Source of the DNA: Quadrisphaera sp.
GTDB taxonomy: Bacteria > Actinomycetota > Actinomycetes > Actinomycetales > Quadrisphaeraceae
NCBI GenBank assembly: GCA_029258695.1
Contig: JARIBR010000096.1
Location: forward strand, 1 to 7,255
Direction: 5' to 3'
Length of the DNA stretch: 7,255 nucleotides
Shown here piece by piece: positions 1 to 6,264 of this stretch (its first letter is position 1; each line of letters begins with the position of its first letter). The translations under genes were made by a program, and so were the position numbers. Below the pieces are notes generated by a model. That model saw nothing but the letters and a program-made list of their open reading frames with translations, made no database searches and had not been told where the DNA came from.

Positions 1-1
1 C

Positions 2-178
2 ATGACCGGCGGCGGACCGGCGAACGCGACCACGCTGCTCGTGAACTACGCCTACACCGAGGGCTTCGAGCAGCAGCGCAAGGGCTACGCGGCGGCGCTG
101 GGCGTGGTGCTCTACGTCATCGTCCTGGTGCTCACCCTCGTGCAGTGGCGCGCCGGCAAGCGGAGGGACCTGGCATGA
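2..178 (+). CDS. Carbohydrate ABC transporter permease, MalF/UgpA type (C-terminal fragment)
   Basis: Only the last 58 codons are inside the window; the gene begins upstream. The visible segment has the typical end of the first permease of a sugar importer: a MTGGGPANAT stretch, an aromatic/charged periplasmic piece (NYAYTEGFEQQRKGYAAALG), then one hydrophobic membrane helix (about fragment residues 31-48) and a short basic cytoplasmic tail (QWRAGKRRDLA). In the family this subunit pairs with a MalG-type permease to form the membrane channel, energised by an ATPase and fed by a lipid-anchored sugar-binding protein. Its stop overlaps the next permease start by ATGA (175-178), so the two are surely one operon and translationally coupled. 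The substrate cannot be told from this piece. Not truncated in nature as far as can be seen; the window edge cuts it. Confidence 0.9.
   Translation: MTGGGPANATTLLVNYAYTEGFEQQRKGYAAALGVVLYVIVLVLTLVQWRAGKRRDLA
162..167 (+). promoter_or_regulatory. Ribosome binding site deciding the start of the MalG-type permease
   Basis: GGAGGG lies 7 nt before the ATG at 175, a canonical Shine-Dalgarno spacing. It sits inside the last codons of the upstream permease and supports the ATG at 175 over an in-frame GTG at 145 that has no such site. Confidence 0.75.
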
Positions 179-1113
179 GCACCCTCGACGCACCGCGCGC
201 CCCGGGAGCGGCCACCACCCCCGGAGGCGCCCGCACCCAGGCCGCCGCGAGCACCCCCACACCGACGCGCTCGAAGCGCGCGCCGTCGCGCCAGCGCGAC
301 CAGCGGCGCTCCAGCGCCTGGCGCCTGACGATCGGGATCGTCATCGCGGCGATCCTCATCTTCCCGCTCTACTGGATGCTCGTCACCGCGCTGTCCACCC
401 CGGCCCAGATCTACTCGAGCGACGCCACGCTCTACCCGCAGGCCTTCCGGTGGGAGAACTTCGTCGCTCCGCTCGACGAGTACCCGTTCCTGCGCTGGTT
501 CGGGAACTCCCTGGTGATCGCCGCCGGCTCGGTGGTGCTGACCATCCTCATCAACCTCGCTGCGGGCTACGCCTTCGCCAAGCTCGACTTCCCCCTGAAG
601 AACGTGCTGTTCCTGGCGATCATCTCCACGCTCATGGTGCCGGTGCAGGTGGTGATGGTCGCGCAGTTCCAGATCGCCATCGGCCTCGACATCGTCAACA
701 CCTCCGCCGGGGTGGTCCTGCCGCGGCTCGCGGAGGCGTTCGGGCTGTTCCTCGCCCGGCAGTTCTTCTCCTCGCTGCCCGACGAGCTGCTCGAGGCCGC
801 GCGCGTCGACGGGGCGGGGGCGTGGCGGACGTTCTTCTCCATCGCCCTGCCGCTGAGCAAGCCGCTCATCGCGGTCCTGGTGATCTTCACGTTCATGTGG
901 CGGTGGAACGAGTTCGTGTGGCCGCTGATCGTCCTGCAGGACACCAGCGAGTACACCCTGCCCATCGGGCTGCTGTACCTGCAGAGCCAGTTCGGGCGCG
1001 ACTACGGGCCGCTCATGGCGATGTCCCTGCTCTCGGTGATCCCGATGCTGCTGGTCTTCGGGATCTTCCAGCGCTTCTTCGTCGAGGGGATGGCACGCAG
1101 CGGCCTCAAGTGA
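175..1113 (+). CDS. Carbohydrate ABC transporter permease, MalG/UgpE type
   Basis: Inner-membrane permease of a CUT1-type sugar importer, 312 aa from the ATG at 175. Residues 1-49 are a basic, Ala/Thr/Pro-rich cytoplasmic tail, longer than usual for the family. Hydrophobic segments follow at about 51-71, 111-132, 143-163, 177-194, 230-250 and 281-299, giving the expected six-helix topology. The cytoplasmic EAA loop that docks on the ATPase is textbook: E207-A208-A209, G213, then I223-x-L225-P226 (EAA-x3-G-x9-I-x-LP). The conserved FMWRWNEFVWPL stretch (240-251) and a C-terminal FVEGMARSGLK ending also match the family. It overlaps the preceding permease by ATGA and should form the heterodimeric channel with it. 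Its natural substrate (oligosaccharide, disaccharide or glycerol-phosphate-like) cannot be inferred, because the binding protein is outside the window. It has no evident functional link to the ole genes downstream. Confidence 0.95.
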   Translation: MSTLDAPRAPGAATTPGGARTQAAASTPTPTRSKRAPSRQRDQRRSSAWRLTIGIVIAAILIFPLYWMLVTALSTPAQIYSSDATLYPQAFRWENFVAPLDEYPFLRWFGNSLVIAAGSVVLTILINLAAGYAFAKLDFPLKNVLFLAIISTLMVPVQVVMVAQFQIAIGLDIVNTSAGVVLPRLAEAFGLFLARQFFSSLPDELLEAARVDGAGAWRTFFSIALPLSKPLIAVLVIFTFMWRWNEFVWPLIVLQDTSEYTLPIGLLYLQSQFGRDYGPLMAMSLLSVIPMLLVFGIFQRFFVEGMARSGLK

Positions 1114-1130
1114 TCGATCGTCACGGTGAG

Positions 1131-1151
1131 CGCCCGTTCGGGGTACGGGCG
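1131..1151 (+). terminator. GC-rich hairpin after the sugar-permease operon (possible terminator)
   Basis: A perfect 7-bp stem, CGCCCGT (1131-1137) with ACGGGCG (1145-1151), closes a 7-nt loop 17 nt after the permease stop codon. There is no T-run after it, so classic intrinsic termination is not proven; actinobacterial terminators often lack a strong U-tract. It could instead be a regulatory structure upstream of oleA. Confidence 0.4.
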
Positions 1152-1162
1152 GTTCCGGGAAC
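1152..1162. promoter_or_regulatory. 11-bp palindrome upstream of oleA (possible operator)
   Basis: GTTCC-G-GGAAC is a perfect 5-bp inverted repeat around one central base, immediately after the 1131-1151 hairpin and about 20 bp before the -10-like hexamer. Its position would suit a regulator binding site, but short palindromes arise often in such GC-rich DNA. No regulator gene is seen beside it. Confidence 0.25.
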
Positions 1163-1183
1163 GCCCCGGCACCGACGTGCCGG

Positions 1184-1189
1184 TAAACT
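1184..1189 (+). promoter_or_regulatory. Possible -10 element of the ole operon promoter
   Basis: TAAACT fits the TAnnnT pattern of a housekeeping -10 box and is the most AT-rich spot in the 1114-1262 gap. If used, transcription would start near 1196 and leave a leader of about 67 nt before oleA, containing a small hairpin (TGCCCG 1209-1214 with CGGGCA 1220-1225). No convincing -35 hexamer is visible 16-18 bp upstream, so the call is weak. Confidence 0.3.
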
Positions 1190-1246
1190 GACGGCGTAAG
1201 CGCCCTCCTGCCCGCTCCCCGGGCACCGTCGTGCGCACCAGACGTC

Positions 1247-1257
1247 GAGGAACGAGG
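1247..1257 (+). promoter_or_regulatory. Ribosome binding site of oleA
   Basis: GAGGAACGAGG provides two Shine-Dalgarno-like cores. The second (GAGG, 1254-1257) is 5 nt before the GTG at 1263 and supports that start codon. Confidence 0.6.
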
Positions 1258-1262
1258 CCCGA

Positions 1263-2297
1263 GTGACCGGCAACACCGCCTACCGCGTGTCGAACACGTC
1301 CCTGCTCTCCATCGCCGCCGAGGAGGCACCCGTCGTGGTGACGTCGGCGGAGATGGACGACGAGGTCGCCGGCACCCTCAAGCGGCTCCGCCTGGCGCGC
1401 GGCCTCGTGCAGCGCGTCGCCGGCGTGAAGGAGCGGCGCTGGTGGGCCGACGGGACCTCGCTGGCCGAGGGCGCCGCCATGGCCGGCTCCAAGGCGATGT
1501 CCGAGGCCGGGGTCGACCCCGCCTCCATCGGTGTGGTGATCAACACCTCGGTCTCGCGCGACTACCTGGAGCCGGCGGTCTCCGTGGACGTCCACCACCT
1601 GCTCGGGCTCCCGACGTCGACGATGAACTTCGACATCACCAACGCCTGCCTCGGGTTCGTCAACGGTCTGCAGGTGGCAGCGTCGATGATCGACTCCGGG
1701 CAGGTCGAGTACGCCCTCATCGTCGCCAGCGAGGACGTCCGCGCCACCCAGCGCGCCACCCTGGACCGCCTGCGCGACGGTGACATCACCCGGGCGGAGT
1801 ACCTCAACGAGTTCGCCACGCTCACCCTCGGCTCCGGCGCGGCCGCCGCGGTCCTCGGGCGCTCGGACGACCACCCCGGCGGGCACCGCCTCGTCGGGGG
1901 CGTGGCGCGCTCGGGCACCGAGCACCACGACCTGTGCCACGCGGTGCAGGGGCGGATGGTCACCGACACCGCGGGCATGCTCGAGGCGGGCGTCTCCCTC
2001 ATCGCCGACGCCTGGGACGAGGCCAAGCACGACTGGCGCTGGACGACCGACGTGGCGCGCTACATCCTCCACCAGGTCTCCGTGCCGCACACGACCGCGC
2101 TGCTCGGCCGCCTGGGCCTCGACGCCCTGGACCGCGTGCGGGTGCCGATGACCCTGCCGTCGCTGGGCAACGTCGCGGCCGCGGCGCTGCCCATCACCCT
2201 CGCCAAGCAGGTCTCGTCGCTGGCGCCGGGGGACCGGGTGCTGTGCATGGGCGTGGGCTCGGGACTCAACACGTCGCTGTGCGAGATCGTCTGGTGA
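1263..2297 (+). CDS. oleA: OleA: acyl-CoA head-to-head condensing enzyme (olefin biosynthesis)
   Basis: A 344-aa thiolase-superfamily enzyme of the KAS III/OleA branch. In the family it condenses two long-chain acyl-CoAs head to head in a non-decarboxylative Claisen reaction, giving a 2-alkyl-3-ketoacid, the first step of long-chain olefin synthesis. The predicted nucleophile is Cys129 (TNACLGFVNG), with His270 (ILHQVS) and Asn303 (SLGNVAAAALP) completing the triad. Glu103, in the OleA-typical stretch NTSVSRDYLEP, lies 26 residues before the cysteine, matching the general-base glutamate of Xanthomonas OleA (Glu117 and Cys143, from memory). RMVTDT (231-236) and the C-terminal GVGSGLNTSLCEIVW also resemble OleA rather than FabH. 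The GTG start has a good ribosome binding site and the length is normal. The stop overlaps oleBC by GTGA. The following oleBC and oleD genes make the assignment secure; chain length of the acyl substrates cannot be read from sequence. Confidence 0.96.
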   Translation: MTGNTAYRVSNTSLLSIAAEEAPVVVTSAEMDDEVAGTLKRLRLARGLVQRVAGVKERRWWADGTSLAEGAAMAGSKAMSEAGVDPASIGVVINTSVSRDYLEPAVSVDVHHLLGLPTSTMNFDITNACLGFVNGLQVAASMIDSGQVEYALIVASEDVRATQRATLDRLRDGDITRAEYLNEFATLTLGSGAAAAVLGRSDDHPGGHRLVGGVARSGTEHHDLCHAVQGRMVTDTAGMLEAGVSLIADAWDEAKHDWRWTTDVARYILHQVSVPHTTALLGRLGLDALDRVRVPMTLPSLGNVAAAALPITLAKQVSSLAPGDRVLCMGVGSGLNTSLCEIVW

Positions 2298-5110
2298 CCT
2301 CGGGCGGGAGCGTGCCCTCTGGGCCGGCAGGGCTCGACGCCGACCTCCCCGACCTGCCCGACCTGCCCGGCGTCGACCCCGCCTGGCACCGGTGGGTCGA
2401 CGTGCTCGACGCCGACGGCGCCTCGCGCCGCTGGCACCTCCTCGACGGCGCGCCGTCGGTGGACGGGGAGCCGGTGGGCACGGTGCTCGCGGTGCACGGC
2501 AACCCGAGCTGGTCCTACCTGTGGCGCTCCGTCATCGCCCGCGCTGCTGCCGCGGGGTGGCGGGTGGTCGCGGTCGACCAGCTCGACATGGGACTGTCCG
2601 AGCGCACCGGCACCCGGCGCCGCCTCGACCGGCGGATCGACGACCTGCTGCGGGTCACCGACGCCCTCGGCCTGACCGGCCCGGGCGCCGGCGACGCCCC
2701 GCTCGTCTCCCTGGGCCACGACTGGGGCGGCATCGTCAGCGCCGGCTGGGCCGGCCGCGTGCGCGACCGCGGCGAGGAGGTCGCCGGCGTGGTGCTGACG
2801 AACACCAGCGTCCACCAGCCGGGCACCACGAGCCCCTCCGCGGCGCTGCAGGCGGTCCGCGCTCCCGGCGTGCGGCACCTCGTCACGCAGTCCACCGCCG
2901 GGTTCGTGCGTGCGATGCTCGCCTCCCCGCGGGCCTCGGGCTCCGGGGTGCGGCTGAGCCCCGCGGTGCGCCGGGCCTACCTCGCGCCGTACCGCCGCGC
3001 GAGCGACCGGGTGGGGGTCGGGGCGTTCGTCTCCGACATCCCCGCCTCGGCGCACCACCCCAGCCGGCCCGCGCTCGACGAGGTGGCGGGCGCGCTGTCC
3101 GCCCTGGGATCGCCGCGCAGCGGCGATCCGGTGCCCTCGCTCGTGGTGTGGGGGGCCCGCGACCCGATCTTCTCCCAGCGCTACCTCGACGACCTGCGGG
3201 CCCGGCTGCCCCACGGCGACGTGCACCGCGTGGAGGACGCCGGGCACCTCGTCGTCGAGGAGGCCGACGTCGCGGGGATCGTCACGCGGTGGCTCACCGC
3301 CCGCGTCGGCGCACGTCCGATCTCGTCCCCGTCGCCCGTGACCACCGAGCAGGAGCGGGAGACGTCACCGCAGCCGTCGACGGACCCGCGGCCCTACCGG
3401 CCCATGGTCGCCGGGCTCTACGAGCGCGCCGCCGGCCCGGGGCGCGACGAGCTGGCGGTGGTCCAGCTGCGCCCCGGCGCCCCGCCGGAGACGATCACGT
3501 GGGCGGCGCTGGCGCGCCGCGTCGACGAGACCGCGGCGGGCCTGCTCGCCCACGGCGCGCAGCCCGGCGAGCGCATCAGCCTCCTCGTCCCGCCCGGCGT
3601 CGAGCTCACGGTGCTGCTGTACGCCTCCCTGCGCGTCGGGCTCGTCGGGGTGGTCGCCGACGCCGGTCTGGGCGTCACCGGCCTCACGCGGGCCATCCGC
3701 GGCGCGGCCCCGAGCCACCTGGCCGCGGTGCACCCTGCCGTGGGCATCGCCTGGGCCCTGCGCTGGCCCGGTCGCCGCATCGCGGTGGGCCCGTCCCCGG
3801 GCGGGGCGCTGCTGCGCCGCACGGCGCTGGGCCTGTCGTCGGCGACCGAGCTCACCGACATCGAGGCCCTGGGCCGCGAGGTGCTGACCGCGGCCCGTGA
3901 CTCCGGACGCGCGGAGTCCGTGCTCGGGCACCACGACGCCGGACCGCCCCCCGGGGACGACGCCGTCGTGATCTTCACCTCCGGCTCGACCGGCCCGGCC
4001 AAGGGCGTGGTCTACACGCACGAGCGCATGGCCGCCATGCGCGACACCTTCGGGGCGGTCGCCCGCGTCGACGAGGGTCGCCCGCTCGTCGCCGCCTTCG
4101 CGCCGTTCGCCCTGCTCGGCCCGGCCCTCGGAGCCACGTCGGCCGTGCCGGAGACGAACGTCACGAAGCCCGCGACGCTCACCGCCGCTGCGCTCGCGGA
4201 CGCCGTGGCGGCGGTGGACGCCAAGGGCGTCTTCGCCTCCCCGGCGGCGCTCACGAACGTCGTCGCCACCGCCGAGGACCTCGAGAACCGCCAGCGCGGC
4301 GCGCTGGCCGGCGTGGAGGTGCTGCTGTCCGCCGGGGCCCCCGTCGACCCGTCGGTCCTGGCCGCCGCGGGAGCGCTGATGCCCGGCGCCACGGCGCGCA
4401 CGCCCTACGGGATGACCGAGGCCCTGCCCACCACCGACGTGTCCCTCGACGAGCTGTTCGCGGCCGGCACCGGCGAGGGCGTCCTCGTCGGGGCGCCCGT
4501 GCCCGGGGCCACGGTGGCCGTCGCCCCCCTGGACCACGACGGCCGCCCCAGCGGTGCGCTGACCACGCGTGAGGGAGTGACCGGGGAGGTCGCGGTGAGC
4601 GCCCCCCACGTCAAGGACCGCTACGACCAGCTGTGGGACGTCCAACGCGCCTCCGCGGTGAACCCGGGGTGGCACCGCACCGGAGACGTCGGGCACCTCG
4701 ACAGGTCCGGGAGGCTGTGGGTGGAGGGACGCCTGGCCCACGTGGTCCCCACCGCCGGCGGCGTGGTGACGCCCGTCGGGGTGGAGCAGCGCGTCCAGCG
4801 GCTGCCCGCGGTGACGCGCGCGGCGCTCGTGGGCGTCGGCCCGCGCGGCGCCCAGGTGTGCGTCGCCGTGGTCGAGGTGCGCGGCGGTGACGGCCGTGAC
4901 GACCGGCGCCCCGTGGGGCCCGGGCCCGCGCCGCTCGGGCTGGCCACCCAGGTGCGCGCCGCCGCCGAGCCCGTGGAGGTGGCAGCGGTGCTCGTGACCA
5001 CCGCGCTGCCCACGGACATCCGTCACCGCTCGAAGATCGACCGGGCGCGCGTCGCCGCCTGGGCCGAGGGCGTGCTCGCCGGGCGCACCAGCGCGCGGAG
5101 CACCCCGTGA
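2294..5110 (+). CDS. oleBC: OleBC fusion: beta-lactone decarboxylase plus beta-lactone synthetase
   Basis: One 938-aa polypeptide carrying two consecutive olefin-pathway enzymes. Residues about 26-336 are OleB, an alpha/beta hydrolase related to haloalkane dehalogenases: HGNPSWSYLWR (68-78), nucleophile Asp143 in GHDWGG, probable acid Asp290 in GARDPIF, and His318 in EDAGHL. A Ser/Thr/Pro/Glu-rich linker (about 337-368) leads to OleC, an ANL-superfamily adenylating enzyme (about 369-938): P-loop IFTSGSTGPAKG (560-571), PYGMTEALP (704-712), HRTGD (794-798), and the C-terminal catalytic Lys914 in the OleC-like DIRHRSKIDR (908-917). OleC uses ATP to close the 2-alkyl-3-hydroxyacid to a beta-lactone; OleB removes CO2 to give the cis-olefin. 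The GTG start at 2294 overlaps the oleA stop (GTGA) and lacks a strong Shine-Dalgarno, so translation is probably coupled. The frame is open throughout; the fusion is genuine and its layout is known in actinobacteria. Confidence 0.95.
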   Translation: MTSGGSVPSGPAGLDADLPDLPDLPGVDPAWHRWVDVLDADGASRRWHLLDGAPSVDGEPVGTVLAVHGNPSWSYLWRSVIARAAAAGWRVVAVDQLDMGLSERTGTRRRLDRRIDDLLRVTDALGLTGPGAGDAPLVSLGHDWGGIVSAGWAGRVRDRGEEVAGVVLTNTSVHQPGTTSPSAALQAVRAPGVRHLVTQSTAGFVRAMLASPRASGSGVRLSPAVRRAYLAPYRRASDRVGVGAFVSDIPASAHHPSRPALDEVAGALSALGSPRSGDPVPSLVVWGARDPIFSQRYLDDLRARLPHGDVHRVEDAGHLVVEEADVAGIVTRWLTARVGARPISSPSPVTTEQERETSPQPSTDPRPYRPMVAGLYERAAGPGRDELAVVQLRPGAPPETITWAALARRVDETAAGLLAHGAQPGERISLLVPPGVELTVLLYASLRVGLVGVVADAGLGVTGLTRAIRGAAPSHLAAVHPAVGIAWALRWPGRRIAVGPSPGGALLRRTALGLSSATELTDIEALGREVLTAARDSGRAESVLGHHDAGPPPGDDAVVIFTSGSTGPAKGVVYTHERMAAMRDTFGAVARVDEGRPLVAAFAPFALLGPALGATSAVPETNVTKPATLTAAALADAVAAVDAKGVFASPAALTNVVATAEDLENRQRGALAGVEVLLSAGAPVDPSVLAAAGALMPGATARTPYGMTEALPTTDVSLDELFAAGTGEGVLVGAPVPGATVAVAPLDHDGRPSGALTTREGVTGEVAVSAPHVKDRYDQLWDVQRASAVNPGWHRTGDVGHLDRSGRLWVEGRLAHVVPTAGGVVTPVGVEQRVQRLPAVTRAALVGVGPRGAQVCVAVVEVRGGDGRDDRRPVGPGPAPLGLATQVRAAAEPVEVAAVLVTTALPTDIRHRSKIDRARVAAWAEGVLAGRTSARSTP
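2342..2368 (+). repeat. Three 9-bp tandem units encoding (DLP)x3 near the OleBC N-terminus
   Basis: GACCTCCCC, GACCTGCCC and GACCTGCCC follow one another in frame and encode residues 17-25 as Asp-Leu-Pro three times, just before the conserved OleB start (PGVDPAWHRW). The repeat length is a multiple of three, so copy-number change would keep the frame. Confidence 0.8.
3107..3129. repeat. Perfect 10-bp inverted repeat inside the OleB part of oleBC
   Basis: GGATCGCCGC (3107-3116) and GCGGCGATCC (3120-3129) are exact reverse complements around a 3-nt loop. They encode residues about 272-279 (GSPRSGDP), a probably surface-exposed stretch just before the strand carrying the catalytic Asp290. In DNA this rich in G and C one such hairpin per window could arise by chance. 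Confidence 0.6.
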
Positions 5111-6120
5111 GGGTCCTGGTCACCGGGGCGTCCGGGCTGCTCGGGGCCACCGTGGCCCGGCGCCTGCTCGAGCGCGGCGACGACGTCACGACGCTCCAGC
5201 GTCGCCCCTCCGGGGTCGACGGGGTCCGCGACGTCCGCGGCTCCGTGACCGACACCGGCGCCGTCGCCGACGCCGTGCGGGGCGCCGACGCGGTGGTGCA
5301 CTGCGCCGCGAAGGTCGGCTTCACCGGCGCGGAGGCGGACTTCGCCCGGGTCAACGTCGAGGGCACCGCGGCCCTGGTCGCGGCGTCCCGCGACGCGGGG
5401 GCCCGGGCCTTCGTCCAGGTCTCGTCGCCGTCGGTGGCGCACACCGGCTCCTCCATCGTGGGGGAGGGCGCCGGACCGGCCTCGCCGGAGCACGCCAGGG
5501 GCTCCTACGCCCGCACCAAGGCCGCGGGTGAGGTGGCCGCGCTGGCCGCCGACGGCGCCGGCTTCACCACCGTGGCGGTGCGCCCGCACCTCATGTGGGG
5601 ACCGGGCGACACCCAGCTGGTCGAGCGTGTCGCGGAGCGCTCGCGCACCGGTCGCATGCCGCTGGTCGGCGACGGTGCGCCCCTGGTGGACTCCACGTAC
5701 ACCGACGACGCGGTGAGCGCGGTGCTCGCCGCCCTGGACCGCGCCCGCGAGGGCGACCGGGCCGTGGCGGGCCGTGCGTTCGTCGTCACCTCCGGCCAAC
5801 CGCGCCCGGTCGGCGAGCTCATCACCCGCATCGCCCTGGCCGGCGGCGGGCAGGTCCCCACGCGCCACGTGCCCTTCCCCCTCGCGTGGGCCGCCGGCGC
5901 GCTCGCCGAGGGGGTGTGGGCGGCGCTGCGGGCGGCCGGGTCCCCCGTGGCCGACGAGGAGCCGCCGCTGACGCGTTTCCTCGCCGAGCAGCTCGGCACC
6001 GCCCACTGGTTCGACCTGCGCGAGACCCGCGCCGCGCTGCGCTGGGCGCCGTCCGTGGGCATCGACGAGGGCCTGCGGCGCACCGCCGACCACTACGACG
6101 GCTGGGCCGCCCCGGCCTGA
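5107..6120 (+). CDS. oleD: OleD: NADPH-dependent 2-alkyl-3-ketoacid reductase
   Basis: A 337-aa extended short-chain dehydrogenase (NAD-dependent epimerase/dehydratase or 3-beta-HSD-like family). In the ole pathway it reduces the OleA product, a 2-alkyl-3-ketoacid, to the 3-hydroxyacid used by OleC. The Rossmann glycine motif VTGASGLLG is at 5-13, and the Arg pair at 32-33 after the second strand (LQRR) suggests NADPH preference. VNVEGT (82-87), a catalytic Ser in VSSPSV (probably Ser107) and YARTK with Tyr134 and Lys138 complete the active site. RPHLMWGPGDT (159-169) and YTDDAV (198-203) match the family's substrate-side loops. The GTG start overlaps the oleBC stop (GTGA), so it is the last gene of the coupled operon. 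Length is normal for OleD. On sequence alone it could be another sugar-epimerase-like reductase; its place after oleA and oleBC makes OleD the strong choice. Confidence 0.93.
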   Translation: MRVLVTGASGLLGATVARRLLERGDDVTTLQRRPSGVDGVRDVRGSVTDTGAVADAVRGADAVVHCAAKVGFTGAEADFARVNVEGTAALVAASRDAGARAFVQVSSPSVAHTGSSIVGEGAGPASPEHARGSYARTKAAGEVAALAADGAGFTTVAVRPHLMWGPGDTQLVERVAERSRTGRMPLVGDGAPLVDSTYTDDAVSAVLAALDRAREGDRAVAGRAFVVTSGQPRPVGELITRIALAGGGQVPTRHVPFPLAWAAGALAEGVWAALRAAGSPVADEEPPLTRFLAEQLGTAHWFDLRETRAALRWAPSVGIDEGLRRTADHYDGWAAPA

Positions 6121-6135
6121 GGGTGCGGCGCTCCG

Positions 6136-6159
6136 GAGGACGCTGCGCTTCGGCTCCTC
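6136..6159 (+). terminator. Hairpin just after oleD (possible terminator, first of two)
   Basis: GAGGA (6136-6140) pairs with TCCTC (6155-6159). After one bulged C, GCTG (6142-6145) pairs with CGGC (6151-6154), including one G-T wobble, and closes a 5-nt loop. It begins 15 nt after the oleD stop. No clear T-run follows. Confidence 0.4.
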
Positions 6160-6189
6160 ATGTCATGACCGCCTGCTGGAGGCGTCACC

Positions 6190-6209
6190 GGAGCCGGGCG
6201 TCCGGCTCC
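6190..6209 (+). terminator. Perfect 8-bp stem-loop after oleD (likely ole operon terminator)
   Basis: GGAGCCGG (6190-6197) and CCGGCTCC (6202-6209) are exact reverse complements closing a GCGT tetraloop, 69 nt after the oleD stop and before the start of the next transcription unit. It is GC-rich and lacks a T-tract, as is common in actinobacterial terminators. Confidence 0.55.
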
Positions 6210-6264
6210 CACGCCGGCTGCCGAGGAGCGCGTGCGTGAGGTGAGTGAGGTCTTCTGTCCAGAA

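Noticed and set aside
145..174. Alternative GTG start of the MalG-type permease at 145
   Set aside because: The ATG at 175 has GGAGGG at ideal spacing and an ATGA overlap; the GTG at 145 has neither.
1112..1119. GATCGATC palindrome right after the permease stop
   Set aside because: Too short and too common to support a regulatory role.
1158..1184. ECF-sigma type promoter (GGAAC as -35) upstream of oleA
   Set aside because: No CGTC or CGTT-like -10 element at 16-17 bp spacing; GGAAC is better explained as half of the 11-bp palindrome.
112..1329. Long open frame on the minus strand opposite the MalG-type permease
   Set aside because: Arg/Asp/Gly/His-rich composition, no recognisable domain and complete overlap with a textbook permease; a GC-rich antisense shadow.
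1002..2090. Minus-strand open frame opposite oleA
   Set aside because: Composition typical of a shadow frame and no family features; OleA on the + strand is unambiguous.
1934..2293. Upstream extension of the oleBC reading frame by 120 codons
   Set aside because: It overlaps the catalytic C-terminal half of oleA in another frame, is Arg/Gly/Ala-rich, and the OleB homology begins only after 2342; the GTG at 2294 gives the operon-typical overlap.
3338..3406. Separate OleC start codons (GTG 3338 or ATG 3404) implying unfused genes
   Set aside because: No Shine-Dalgarno before either, no stop codon for OleB, and OleBC fusions are known in actinobacteria.
3899..3918. 7-bp perfect hairpin (GACTCCG/CGGAGTC) inside the OleC part
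   Set aside because: Stems of this length are expected by chance in DNA this GC-rich, and it lies in a variable coding stretch with no positional logic.
3365..5026. 553-codon open frame on the minus strand opposite oleC
   Set aside because: Low-complexity Gly/Arg/His-rich translation with no motif; the + strand carries all the OleC motifs.
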